A stretch of 64,000 nucleotides of DNA from Schlegelella_A sp036272325 (GTDB taxonomy: Bacteria > Pseudomonadota > Gammaproteobacteria > Burkholderiales > Burkholderiaceae_C): positions 7,764 through 71,763 of the forward strand of contig DATAYY010000166.1 of assembly GCA_036272325.1 (NCBI GenBank). Direction: 5' to 3'. The notes below the pieces were generated by a model. The model was given only the letters and a program-made list of their open reading frames with translations. It had not been told where the DNA came from and did not search any database. Each line of letters opens with the position of its first letter. Position 1 is the stretch's first letter. This document shows positions 8,456 to 17,084 of the stretch, one piece after another. Made by a program: the position numbers and the translations under genes.

Positions 8456-9907
8456 GTGCCCTCGTCCGATCCGATCCACTCCCGCGCCGCGCTCGCCGAG
8501 CGCTACGGCCCCGGCTATCGCTGGCGCGTGCTGGTGACGGTGATGATCGGCACCGTCGCGTCGATCATGGCGTCGACGATCATCAACGTCGCCGTGCCCG
8601 ACATGGCCAGAGTCTTCGGCCTCGGCCAGGATCGCGCGCAGTGGCTGTCGGCCGGCTTCATGGGCGCGATGACGCTCTCGATGCTGACGACGCCGTGGCT
8701 GCTCTCGCGCTACGGCTACCGCCACACCTACACCGGCGCGGTGGTGCTGCTGATGGCAGGCGGCATCGTCGGCGGCCTCAGCCGCTGGTTCGATCTCGTT
8801 CTCGCGATGCGCGTCGCCGAAGGGCTCGCCGCCGGCATCCTGCAGCCGATTCCGGCGATCGTCATCCTGCACGCGTTCGGCGCCGGCGAGCGCGGCAAGG
8901 CGATGGGCATCTTCGGCTTCGGCGTCGTCCTCGCGCCCGCGGTCGGACCAAGCGTCGGCGGCATCCTCGTCGAGTGGTTCGGTTGGCGCTCGATCTTCTT
9001 CGTCGTCACGCCGTTCTGCATCGTCGCGATCGCGATGGCGCAGCGCTATCTGCCGATCGGCGCTCCCGGCGGCGCGCCGGTCAGCCGTTCCGGCGGCCGC
9101 CTCGATGTCGTCGGCCTCGGCCTGATCGCGGTCGCCGTCCTCGCGCTTCTCAACGGCATGGTCCACCTGCACGGCGGGACGTTCGACCTCGCCCTTGCAC
9201 TGCTTGCCTGCAGCATCGTCGCGACGATCGGCTTCGTCTACCACCAGCGCCGCGGCGCCCGACCGCTGATGGCGCTCGGCCTGTTCGGCCACCGCGTCTT
9301 CGCGATGGGCGGCACGGTCGCGTTCATCTACGGCATGGCACTGTTCGGGTCGACCTACCTCGTCCCCGTCTTCATGCAGGAAGCACTGCACCTGCCGCCT
9401 TCACAGGCCGGGGCGGTGCTGCTGCCCGCAGGCCTCGTCCTGGCGGTGACGATTCCCATCGCCGGCCGGCTCGCCGACCGGGTCGCGGTCCACCGCATGG
9501 TGAGCGTCGGCCTGGTCCTGCTCGCGTTGTCGTTCTTCCTGATGCTCGGCGTCGGCCTCGCGACCTCGCTCGCCCTGATCACCACGTGGGCGGTGGTCGG
9601 CCGCGCCGGACTCGGCCTGATCATGCCGTCGCTCAACCTCGGCTCGATGCACGGCGTCCCGCACGTGCTGATCTCGCACGGCTCGAGCACGATCAACTTC
9701 CTGCGCCAGCTCGGCGGCGCGGTCGGCATCGGCCTGGTCGGCAACTTTCTCGCCTGGCGGTTGCGCACCCACGCCGCGACGCCGATCACCGCGTATCACG
9801 AGACGTTCGCCCTGGTCGGCGTCATCAGCGCGCTCGCGATTGTCGCCGCCTGGCGGATGGCACCGCGGCGACCCCTGCCGGCGCAGCCGGCGCGGCCCGC
9901 GGCATGA
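8456..9907 (+). CDS. MFS transporter, DHA2 (EmrB/QacA-like) family
   Basis: A predicted proton-coupled multidrug exporter of the inner membrane, about 483 aa with hydrophobic helices throughout and room for about 14 segments. The DHA2 hallmarks are visible: an N-terminal helix with STIINVAVPDMAR, the QWLSAGF stretch of TM2, a basic loop after LLSRYGY, and the motif C-like ApaVGPSVGG segment in TM5. The start is uncertain. The GTG at 8456 gives a short cytosolic tail before TM1 and is preferred over upstream in-frame codons that would add an Arg/Cys-rich leader; no Shine-Dalgarno sequence is visible for either. The stop overlaps the flavoprotein gene behind it as ATGA, so the two are translationally coupled. 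The substrate is unknown. Confidence 0.87.
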   Translation: MPSSDPIHSRAALAERYGPGYRWRVLVTVMIGTVASIMASTIINVAVPDMARVFGLGQDRAQWLSAGFMGAMTLSMLTTPWLLSRYGYRHTYTGAVVLLMAGGIVGGLSRWFDLVLAMRVAEGLAAGILQPIPAIVILHAFGAGERGKAMGIFGFGVVLAPAVGPSVGGILVEWFGWRSIFFVVTPFCIVAIAMAQRYLPIGAPGGAPVSRSGGRLDVVGLGLIAVAVLALLNGMVHLHGGTFDLALALLACSIVATIGFVYHQRRGARPLMALGLFGHRVFAMGGTVAFIYGMALFGSTYLVPVFMQEALHLPPSQAGAVLLPAGLVLAVTIPIAGRLADRVAVHRMVSVGLVLLALSFFLMLGVGLATSLALITTWAVVGRAGLGLIMPSLNLGSMHGVPHVLISHGSSTINFLRQLGGAVGIGLVGNFLAWRLRTHAATPITAYHETFALVGVISALAIVAAWRMAPRRPLPAQPARPAA

Positions 9908-11169
9908 ACCTCGATCTCGATCTCCTTCCCGAGCGCTGCGACGCGATCGTCGTCGGTGCCGGTCCTGCCGGCAGCGCCGCGGCCCGGATCCTCGCGCAGG
10001 GCGGTCGCGAGGTCGTGCTGGTCGACGCGCACGCCTTCCCGCGCGACAAGATCTGCGGCGATGGCCTGATTCCCGACGCACACCGTGCGCTGGCCCGGCT
10101 CGGCGTGCTCGACGCCGTCATGGCCGAGGCGCGCCAGGCGACGTCGCTCGGCTGCATCGCGCCGCGCGGCGGCCGGATCGACGTGCCGGGTCGGCTCTCG
10201 GTGCTGCCGAGAAAGCGCCTCGACGAGATCGTCTGCCGTGCCGCGGTCGACGCCGGCGCGCGGATGTTCGCGCCGGCTCGTTTCGTCGCACCGCTGCGCG
10301 ACGGCGCGGGACGCGTCGTCGGCGCTCGCCAGCAGCACGGCGAGCGCAGCCGCGATGTCCGCGCGCCGTGGCTCGTTCTCGCCAGCGGCGCGCAGCCGCA
10401 GGCGACCATCGCCGCCGGCCTTTGCGAGCGCCGCACGCCGAGCGCCATCGCCTTGCGCGGCTACGTCGAGAACGCGGCGATGACGGCGCGCATCGCGAGC
10501 CTCGAGGTCGTCTGGCACAAACGGCTCGCGCCGGGCTACGGCTGGATCTTTCCGTGCGGCAACGACGTCTTCAACGTCGGCGTCGGCGTCGCCGGCAGCC
10601 ACACGCCGGGCCCCGACGGCCGCTACGCGACGCACAGCGCCAACCTGCGCAAGGCCTTCGCCGCATTCCAGACGGTGTACCGGCCGGCGCGTGAGCTCGT
10701 CGAAGGCGGCCGCTGGCTGGGCGAGCCCGGCCACGAGCTGAAGGGGGCGCCGCTGCGCTTCTCGCTCGTCGGCGCGCGCCTCGAGGCGCCGGGCGTCCTT
10801 GTCACCGGCGAGGCGGCTGGCAGCACGTACGCGTTCACCGGCGAAGGCATCGGCAAGGCGATGGAGACCGGCATCCATGCCGCCGAGGCGATTCTCGGCC
10901 GCGCCGCCGGCGACACCACCAGTGATGCCGACGCCGTCGTGCGTGCCGACTATGCGGCGCGCGTGCTGGCGCTGAAGCCGCGCTTCGATCTCTACGAGCA
11001 GGCCAACCGTGCCAACGAGCAGCCCTGGCTGGTCGACCTGCTGGTCTGGAGCGCGCGGCGGAGTCCGCGGCGGTTGCAGCGCATGGCCGGCGTGCTCGAG
11101 GAGACGCATATTCCGACCGATGCCGGCACCGTGCGCGGCGTCCTGCGCCGCCTGGTCGACTGGCGCTGA
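9904..11169 (+). CDS. Geranylgeranyl reductase-family FAD oxidoreductase
   Basis: A 421-aa flavoprotein of the geranylgeranyl reductase / p-hydroxybenzoate hydroxylase fold. The FAD-binding Rossmann motif VVGAGPAGSAAA is at about 17-28, with the conserved DKICGDGL block near 50. The second FAD motif VTGEAAGSTYAFTGEGI is near 302, and a C-terminal cap region follows. The family reduces prenyl chains or acts as a monooxygenase on quinone-like or aromatic substrates; this member cannot be assigned more precisely. It overlaps the MFS exporter by 4 bases, which raises the possibility that the pair makes and exports, or detoxifies, one small molecule. The ATG at 9904 is the natural start because FAD binding begins just after it. 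Confidence 0.85.
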   Translation: MNLDLDLLPERCDAIVVGAGPAGSAAARILAQGGREVVLVDAHAFPRDKICGDGLIPDAHRALARLGVLDAVMAEARQATSLGCIAPRGGRIDVPGRLSVLPRKRLDEIVCRAAVDAGARMFAPARFVAPLRDGAGRVVGARQQHGERSRDVRAPWLVLASGAQPQATIAAGLCERRTPSAIALRGYVENAAMTARIASLEVVWHKRLAPGYGWIFPCGNDVFNVGVGVAGSHTPGPDGRYATHSANLRKAFAAFQTVYRPARELVEGGRWLGEPGHELKGAPLRFSLVGARLEAPGVLVTGEAAGSTYAFTGEGIGKAMETGIHAAEAILGRAAGDTTSDADAVVRADYAARVLALKPRFDLYEQANRANEQPWLVDLLVWSARRSPRRLQRMAGVLEETHIPTDAGTVRGVLRRLVDWR

Positions 11170-11266
11170 GGCGGCGAACTTTGCAGTGCTCGTTGTCGAA
11201 ATCGGCGCCGCTCGCTCGTCATCGTCATGAGCGCCACCGTCGGCGCTCGTCACTTCTGGAGCCACC

Positions 11267-11629
11267 ATGGACTACATGCTGATGTTCTATCAATCGGCCG
11301 ACGACTTCGCGACCCGCGCCGACCCGGCGCGTTCGCCCGCCTACTACGCCGGCTGGACGGCGTACGTGCAGGCCATCTACGCCGCCGGCATCGCCAAGAG
11401 CGGCGATGGCCTGCAGCCGCCGTCGACGGCGACGACGCTGCGTATCGGCGACGGCAAGCGGCGCGTTCAGGACGGGCCGTTCGCCGAGAGCAAGGAGCAG
11501 CTCGGCGGCTTTTTCGTCATCGACGTTCCCGATCTCGACAGCGCGCTCGCGTGGGCGGCGCGGGCGCCGTGCGCGGCGACCGGCGCAGTCGAGGTGCGGC
11601 CGACGATTCCGCGCCAGGCGAGCGCTTGA
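11267..11629 (+). CDS. YCII-related (DGPF) protein
   Basis: A 120-aa small cytosolic ferredoxin-like-fold protein. It opens with MDYMLMFYQS and carries the family signature DGPFAESKEQLGGFFVI, which ends in a helix with the usual DLDSALAWAARAP. Members often sit next to ECF sigma factors with a long C-terminal extension, as here, and are thought to be partners or targets of that sigma factor; the biochemical role is unknown. GGAG lies 6 bases before the ATG. The stop overlaps a TTG that I take as the start of the sigma factor. Confidence 0.9.
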   Translation: MDYMLMFYQSADDFATRADPARSPAYYAGWTAYVQAIYAAGIAKSGDGLQPPSTATTLRIGDGKRRVQDGPFAESKEQLGGFFVIDVPDLDSALAWAARAPCAATGAVEVRPTIPRQASA

Positions 11630-12861
11630 GCGATGCGGCCCGCGCCGCTGCGCCGACGGCCGCCGAGGCCGCCGCCGCAGTGGCGCGCGACTCGTTTGGC
11701 CGTCTCGTCGCCTACCTCGCGGCGCGCTCGCACGACATCGCCGGCGCCGAGGATGCGCTCGGCGACGCCTTCGCCGCCGCGCTGCGCGACTGGCCGGTCG
11801 ACGGCGTCCCCGGCGCGCCCGAGGCGTGGCTGCTGACGACCGCACGACGGCGCCTCCACGACCGCTGGCGCCACGGCCTCGTCGAAGCCGGCGCCGAGGC
11901 GACGCTCGCGATCGTCTTCGGCGATCTCGCGGCGCTGCCCGAGCCGGAATTTCCCGATGACCGCCTGAAGCTGATGTTCGTTTGTGCGCATCCGGCGGTC
12001 GATCCATCGGCGCGCGCGGCGCTGATGCTGCAGACGGTGCTCGGCCTCGACGCGGCACGGATCGCGTCGGCGTTCCTGGTCGCGCCGGCGACGCTGTCGC
12101 AGCGCCTGGTCCGTGCCAAGACCAAGATCCGCAGCGCCGCCATTGCTTTCGAGGTGCCCGGCGCCGACGAATGGGCGCCGCGCCTCGCCGACGTGCTGGA
12201 GGCCGTCTACGCTGCCTATGGCACCGGTTGGGACGACGTCGCCGGTACCGACCCGACCAGGATCGGCCTCGCCGAAGAAGCGCTGACGCTCGCCGCGATG
12301 CTCGTTCGCCTCGTCCCCGACGCGGCCGAGGCATGGGGGCTCGTCGCTCTGCTCGCGTTCTGCCAGTCACGCGTGCGCGCGCGCCGCAATCCGCAGGGCG
12401 ACTATGTCCCGCTCGCCGCACAGGACACTGCCCTCTGGGACCGCGAGCTGCTCGGCGTCGCCGAGGCGGCGCTGCAGAAGGCGGCGACGCTGGCGGCGCC
12501 GGGAGCCTTCCAGCTCGAGGCGGCGATCCAGTCGGCGCACACCCAGCGCTGCCTCGGCGCCGACGTCCCGGCGACGGCGATCGTCGAGCTCTACGACGGG
12601 CTCGTCGCCGTCCAGCCGACGATCGGCGCGATCGTCAGCCGCGCCTGCGCCGTCGGAGCAGCGGAGGGTCCGGCAGCCGGCCTCGCCGCCCTCGCGACGC
12701 TCGCCGCCGAAGACGTCGATGCGTACCAGCCGTACTGGGCGGCGCTCGCGCACCTCGCCGACGCCGCGGGCGACGAGCGCACGTCACGCGCCGCGCGCGA
12801 GCGCGCCGTCGGCCTCAGCACCGATCCGGCGGTGCGTCGCTTTCTCCTTCGCGGCGACTAG
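11626..12861 (+). CDS. ECF-type RNA polymerase sigma factor with long C-terminal extension (DUF6596 type)
   Basis: A 411-aa alternative sigma factor. Residues about 20-90 form region 2 (the helix with AGAEDALGDAFAAALRDWP, then AWLLTTARRRLHDRWR). Region 4 is at about 115-180 (AALMLQTVLGLDAARIASAF, then LSQRLVRAKTKIR). The remaining 230 residues are a helical, TPR-like extension (LAEEALTLAAMLVRLVPD) characteristic of the ECF group that pairs with YCII proteins. The extension is thought to stand in for an anti-sigma factor. The TTG start at 11626 overlaps the YCII stop (TTGA) and gives the family-like beginning MSDAAR; no ATG or GTG fits better. The signal it answers to is unknown. Confidence 0.88.
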   Translation: MSDAARAAAPTAAEAAAAVARDSFGRLVAYLAARSHDIAGAEDALGDAFAAALRDWPVDGVPGAPEAWLLTTARRRLHDRWRHGLVEAGAEATLAIVFGDLAALPEPEFPDDRLKLMFVCAHPAVDPSARAALMLQTVLGLDAARIASAFLVAPATLSQRLVRAKTKIRSAAIAFEVPGADEWAPRLADVLEAVYAAYGTGWDDVAGTDPTRIGLAEEALTLAAMLVRLVPDAAEAWGLVALLAFCQSRVRARRNPQGDYVPLAAQDTALWDRELLGVAEAALQKAATLAAPGAFQLEAAIQSAHTQRCLGADVPATAIVELYDGLVAVQPTIGAIVSRACAVGAAEGPAAGLAALATLAAEDVDAYQPYWAALAHLADAAGDERTSRAARERAVGLSTDPAVRRFLLRGD

Positions 12862-12911
12862 ACGCTGCGGCCCATCCATACTGGAGGTCGATCTCCTCCG
12901 TCGTCGCCGCC

Positions 12912-13667
12912 ATGTGTCAGCTCCTCGGCATGAACGCCAACACGCCGACCGACGTGATGTTCAGCTTCACGGGCTTCGCGACGCGCGCGCAGGAACACAA
13001 GGACGGCTTCGGTATCGCCTTCTTCGAGGACAAGGGCGTGCGCCTGTTCGTCGACACCTCGAGCGCGCGCGAGTCGCCGGTGGCCGAGATGGTGCGGCGC
13101 TATCCGATCCGCAGCCGCAACATCGTCGCCCACATCCGGAAGGCGACGCAGGGGCCGGTCGCGCTCGAGAACACGCACCCGTTCGTTCGCGAGCTGTGGG
13201 GCCGCTACTGGGTGTTCGCCCACAACGGTGATTTGAAGAGCTACAAGCCGCGGCTGCATGGTGCGTTCCGGCCGGTCGGCACGACCGATAGCGAGCGCGC
13301 CTTCTGCTGGCTGATGCAGGAGCTCGCCAAGTCGCACGCCGGCGTTCCCGGCATCGCCGAGCTGAGCGCGACGCTGGCCGAGTTGTTGCCGCAGATTGCC
13401 GCGCACGGCGTCTTCAACGCGACGCTCAGCAACGGCCAGGCGCTGTGGGCGCACTGCTCGACGCAGCTGCACCACATTGTCAGGAAGCACCCGTTCGCGC
13501 GCGCGTCGCTGCAGGACGAGGACATCACAGTCGACTTCGCCGACCAGACGTCGCCGAGCGACCGCGTCGCCGTCGTCGTCACCGAGCCGTTGACGAGCGA
13601 CGAGCGATGGGTCGCTTTCGGGCCGGGCGAGATGCGGGTGTTCGTCGACGGCGCGCCGTTCGGGTAA
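12912..13667 (+). CDS. yafJ: Class II glutamine amidotransferase, YafJ type
   Basis: A 251-aa Ntn-fold amidotransferase related to E. coli YafJ. The mature nucleophile is Cys2 in MCQLLGMNA. Other conserved stretches are DGFGIAFFEDKG, VAHIRKATQG and ENTHPF, and the glutamine-site motif FAHNGDLKSY. YafJ proteins are single-domain, with no synthetase partner, and their physiological substrate is not settled. The gene lies 50 bases after the sigma factor and 66 bases before the carboxypeptidase, with no terminator that I can see. The start at 12912 is fixed by the need for cysteine at position 2 after methionine removal. Confidence 0.92.
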   Translation: MCQLLGMNANTPTDVMFSFTGFATRAQEHKDGFGIAFFEDKGVRLFVDTSSARESPVAEMVRRYPIRSRNIVAHIRKATQGPVALENTHPFVRELWGRYWVFAHNGDLKSYKPRLHGAFRPVGTTDSERAFCWLMQELAKSHAGVPGIAELSATLAELLPQIAAHGVFNATLSNGQALWAHCSTQLHHIVRKHPFARASLQDEDITVDFADQTSPSDRVAVVVTEPLTSDERWVAFGPGEMRVFVDGAPFG

Positions 13668-13733
13668 GAGCCCAGGGGCGCGCTTGCATTTGGCAACACA
13701 ATGCAGCCCGCTCCCCTCGCCACACCCTGACGC

Positions 13734-15446
13734 ATGGCCACCGACACCCCCGCCCCGACGCCGCGCTTCGACTCGTTTTACAAGCACGATGAGCTGACCA
13801 AGCTGCTGTTCGAGTACGCGCAGGCGTACCCGACGCTGGCCGCGATCCGCTCGATCGGCAAGAGCTTCGAGGGCCGCGAGATCTGGGTCGCGACGCTGAC
13901 CAACATCGCGACCGGGCTGGCCGAGGACAAGCCGGCGTTCTGGTGCGACGGCAACATTCACGCTGCCGAGCTGACAGCGTCGACCGCAGTGCTCTATTTC
14001 CTCCACGAGCTGCTCACGAAGCACGGCAGCGACGCCGCGATCACCCGGCTGCTCGACACCCGCGCGGTCTACCTCTGCCCGCGCCTCAACCCGGACGGCG
14101 CCGAGCTCGCGCTCGCCGATCGGCCGCGCCACATCCGCTCTTCCACGCGGCGTTACCCGTTCGACGAAGAGCCGGTCGAAGGCCTGACGCGCGAAGACAT
14201 CGACGGCGACGGTCGCATCCTTTTCATGCGCATCGCCGATCCACACGGCACCTGGAAGAAGTGCGCGCAGGATCCGCGGCTGATGGTCGCGCGCGAGCCA
14301 GGCGAGTTCGGCGGCGAGTACTTCCGCCTCATGCCCGAGGGGCTGATCGAGAACTACGACGGCCTGACGATCAAGGTCAACGCCGACCTCGAAGGGCTCG
14401 ACCTCAACCGCAACTTCCCGTCCGGCTGGCGCCAGGAATACGAGCAGGTCGGCGCCGGCGACTACCCGACGAGCGAGCCCGAGGTCAAGGCGATGGTCGA
14501 CTTCATCGTCGCCCACAAGAACATCGGCGCCGCGGTCAGCTACCACACGCACAGCGGCGTGATCCTCAGGCCGATGGGAACGCAGAGCGACGACGACATG
14601 ATCCCGGAGGACCTGTGGTCGATCAAGCGCTTCAGCGAGATCGGCGCCAAGCTCACCGGCTATCCGGCAATCAGCATCTGGCACGACTTCAAGTACCACC
14701 CGAAGGAAGTGATCAGCGGCACCCAGGACTGGATCTACGAGCACCTCGGCGCGCTGTTCTGGGTGGTCGAGATCTGGGCGCCGAACAAGGAGGCCGGCAT
14801 CGCCGACTACCACTTCATCAACTGGTACCGCGAGCACCCGGTCGAAGACGACCTCAAGCTCATCCGGTGGAGCGACGAGCACTGCGGCGGCCAGGCGCAC
14901 GTCGACTGGAAGCCGTTCATGCATCCGCAGCTCGGCCCGGTCGAGATCGGCGGCTGGGACAAGATGAACTACTGGCGCAATCCGCCACCACCGCTGCGCG
15001 AGCGCGAGGCGGCGCGCTTCCCGAAGTGGATGACCACGATCGCGCTCTCGCTGCCCAGGCTCGAGCTGCTGCGCACCGAGGTGCGCGCGCTCGGTCCCGA
15101 CACCTGGCGCGTCCGCATCGCGGTCGCCAACAGCGGCTGGCTACCGGCCTACGTGACCAGACGCGCGCTGGAGAGAAAGACGGTGCGCGGCGTCATCTTC
15201 GAGATCCACCTTGCCGAGAACGACGCCTCGGTCTCGCTCGTCAGCGGCAAGCCGCGGATGGAAGGGCCGCAGCTCGAGGGCCACGCGCCGAAGAACTCGC
15301 TCAACGCCTTCCTGCCGGGGCGCGAGATCACCGCTGACCGCGCCGTCGGCGAGTGGGTCGTTCGCGCGCCGAAGGGGACGCGGCTGGCGATCGGCGCCCG
15401 CGCCGATCGCGCCGGCGCGGTGCGGGCCGAGGTCGTGCTCGACTAG
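13734..15446 (+). CDS. M14-family zinc carboxypeptidase
   Basis: A 570-aa metallocarboxypeptidase-like protein without a signal peptide. The zinc ligands are His76 and Glu79 (GNIHAAE) with His271 (SYHTHSG), and the catalytic glutamate is probably Glu346 (WVVEIW). Substrate-binding residues such as Arg in NRNFPSGW are also present. The catalytic domain covers about residues 15-400; the rest, about 430-565, looks like a beta-rich C-terminal domain. Such large bacterial M14 proteins act on peptides or peptidoglycan fragments, but this one cannot be assigned a substrate. Its stop codon and that of the facing porin gene share the 4-base palindrome CTAG. Confidence 0.9.
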   Translation: MATDTPAPTPRFDSFYKHDELTKLLFEYAQAYPTLAAIRSIGKSFEGREIWVATLTNIATGLAEDKPAFWCDGNIHAAELTASTAVLYFLHELLTKHGSDAAITRLLDTRAVYLCPRLNPDGAELALADRPRHIRSSTRRYPFDEEPVEGLTREDIDGDGRILFMRIADPHGTWKKCAQDPRLMVAREPGEFGGEYFRLMPEGLIENYDGLTIKVNADLEGLDLNRNFPSGWRQEYEQVGAGDYPTSEPEVKAMVDFIVAHKNIGAAVSYHTHSGVILRPMGTQSDDDMIPEDLWSIKRFSEIGAKLTGYPAISIWHDFKYHPKEVISGTQDWIYEHLGALFWVVEIWAPNKEAGIADYHFINWYREHPVEDDLKLIRWSDEHCGGQAHVDWKPFMHPQLGPVEIGGWDKMNYWRNPPPPLREREAARFPKWMTTIALSLPRLELLRTEVRALGPDTWRVRIAVANSGWLPAYVTRRALERKTVRGVIFEIHLAENDASVSLVSGKPRMEGPQLEGHAPKNSLNAFLPGREITADRAVGEWVVRAPKGTRLAIGARADRAGAVRAEVVLD

Positions 15447-16474
15447 AAGCGGAGGCGAACGCCGCCGGCGACCGTCTTGCCGGAGGACACGAAGCTCAGC
15501 TTCTCGAACAGCGCGGCGAGGTAGATGTCGGTGTTCTTCGACAGGAAGTAGTCGTAGCCGATCGAGGTGGTCGCGTCGGTGACCGCGCGCACGCTCGTCT
15601 TGATGTGCGAGTTGCCGTACGCGGCCAGGATCAGGCTTTGGCCGATCGGCACGGCGACGCCGAGCTGGTAGAGGATAGTTTGCTCGTCGAGCGTGGCCTT
15701 GGTCTCGACGCGGCCGACCTGGCCGTACACGCGCACGATCGTGAAGTCATAGCTGGCGCTGATCTGATAGATGTTCTGCCGCTCGAAGCCATCCGGCACC
15801 GGCAGCGCGCTGTTCTTGATGTTCTCCGCAGCGAGCGCGAGCGCGAACGGGCCGGTGATGTAGGCGACGCTCGCGCCCAGGTTGTGCTCGGTGTTGGGCG
15901 ACCCGTCCGGCGCCTCGGAGAGGTTGCCGGCGACGTTGATCCTGAGCGGCGTGTCGCTCGTGTTGTTGTGGTAGGAGAGCGAGTTGTTCCAGCGCGAGTC
16001 ACCGAGGACGACGCCGCGGCTGCCGAAGTACTGGCGCGCGCTCGGCGAGAACCCGGGGCTTTCGCCGAACGGATTGAAGTTGATCGTCGTCAGGTAGAGC
16101 GGAGTCGGGGTGCGGCCGAGGACCGTCGTGCCGAACTGGCCCGACAGGCCGACACTCGCCTCGCGGGCCCAGAACGGGTCGCCTTCCATGCGGCCGGCAC
16201 TGCCGGTGTCGACGCGAAGGTAGGACTCGAGGCGAAACACGGCGCGCAGGCCGCCGCCGAGATCCTCGTTGCCGCGAAAGCCGATGAAGCTGCGCTGCAG
16301 GTTGCCGTTGTCGAGCTGCCAGCTGTGACGGTCGGCGCCGACGTCCCTGGAGTAGCTGCCCGACGCGTCGATGAGACCGTAAAGGACGCTGTTCTGCGCC
16401 GCTGCGCCGGCGCTGCCGAGCACGGCGGCGAGAGCTAGCGAGGCGGTACGGATCGTGCGGGCGATTCGGGACAT
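15443..16474 (-). CDS. Trimeric porin (Gram-negative OmpC/Omp32-like)
   Basis: A general diffusion porin of the outer membrane, 343 aa. The signal peptide is residues 1 to about 26 (cleavage after AGAAA), and the mature protein begins NSVLYGLIDASGSY, as betaproteobacterial porins do. Alternating beta-strand patterns run to the end, and the last residue is Phe (GGVRLRF), the signature recognised by the BAM complex. The L3 constriction loop probably lies near YFGSRG. The ATG at 16474 is chosen because it gives the signal peptide. The gene is divergent from the molybdenum hydroxylase genes and convergent with the carboxypeptidase. Confidence 0.92.
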   Translation of the reverse strand: MSRIARTIRTASLALAAVLGSAGAAAQNSVLYGLIDASGSYSRDVGADRHSWQLDNGNLQRSFIGFRGNEDLGGGLRAVFRLESYLRVDTGSAGRMEGDPFWAREASVGLSGQFGTTVLGRTPTPLYLTTINFNPFGESPGFSPSARQYFGSRGVVLGDSRWNNSLSYHNNTSDTPLRINVAGNLSEAPDGSPNTEHNLGASVAYITGPFALALAAENIKNSALPVPDGFERQNIYQISASYDFTIVRVYGQVGRVETKATLDEQTILYQLGVAVPIGQSLILAAYGNSHIKTSVRAVTDATTSIGYDYFLSKNTDIYLAALFEKLSFVSSGKTVAGGVRLRF

Positions 16475-16622
16475 CTCGGGATTCCGGCGGCAAGCGGACA
16501 ACGACGCGACGGCGCCGGTGCCGGGCTGCATTCTGGCCGAGATCGTCGCCGGATCGTGCGCACGTCGGGTCGTGTGCGTCCAAGCCGCCACAATCGCACT
16601 CCCCCAGGGCTTCGAACTCGCG

Positions 16623-17084
16623 ATGGAGATCTTCGTCAACGGCACCGGGCGCGAGCTTCCGGACGAACTCGCCGATCCGGCGCTGCCGCTGCTCTGGGCG
16701 TTGCGCGACCTGCTCGGCTTCACCGGAACCAAGTTCGGCTGCGGCGTGGCGGCGTGCGGCGCCTGCACGGTCCACGTCGACGGCGCCGCCGTCCGCTCGT
16801 GCGTCGTTCCGATCGGGCGTCTGCAAGGGCGCCGGGTCGTCACGATCGAGGCGCTCGGCGACGCCGCGGCGCCGCATCCGCTGCAGCGCGCCTGGGCCGA
16901 GCATCAGGTGCCGCAGTGCGGCTATTGCCAGAGCGGCGTCCTCATGGCCGCCGCCGCGCTGTTGGCGAAGAACAGAAAGCCGAGCGACGCCGAGATCGAC
17001 GCCGCGGTCGACAACATCTGCCGCTGCGGAACGTATCCGCGCCTGCGCGCCGCGATCCGCGCCGCCGGCGCGGCGATGTCGTGA
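16623..17084 (+). CDS. iorA: Molybdenum hydroxylase [2Fe-2S] subunit (isoquinoline 1-oxidoreductase alpha-like)
   Basis: The electron-transfer subunit of a two-component molybdenum hydroxylase, 153 aa. The plant-type ferredoxin domain binds the first cluster through Cys40, Cys45, Cys48 and Cys60 (KFGCGVAACGACTV). The C-terminal helical domain binds the second through Cys99, Cys102, Cys133 and Cys135 (CGYCQSG, CRCGTY). All eight ligands are present. The GTG of the large subunit overlaps this stop as GTGA. No FAD subunit and no cytochrome c gene follows, which fits the IorAB class that passes electrons to an external acceptor. The substrate could be an N-heterocycle or an aldehyde. Confidence 0.9.
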   Translation: MEIFVNGTGRELPDELADPALPLLWALRDLLGFTGTKFGCGVAACGACTVHVDGAAVRSCVVPIGRLQGRRVVTIEALGDAAAPHPLQRAWAEHQVPQCGYCQSGVLMAAAALLAKNRKPSDAEIDAAVDNICRCGTYPRLRAAIRAAGAAMS

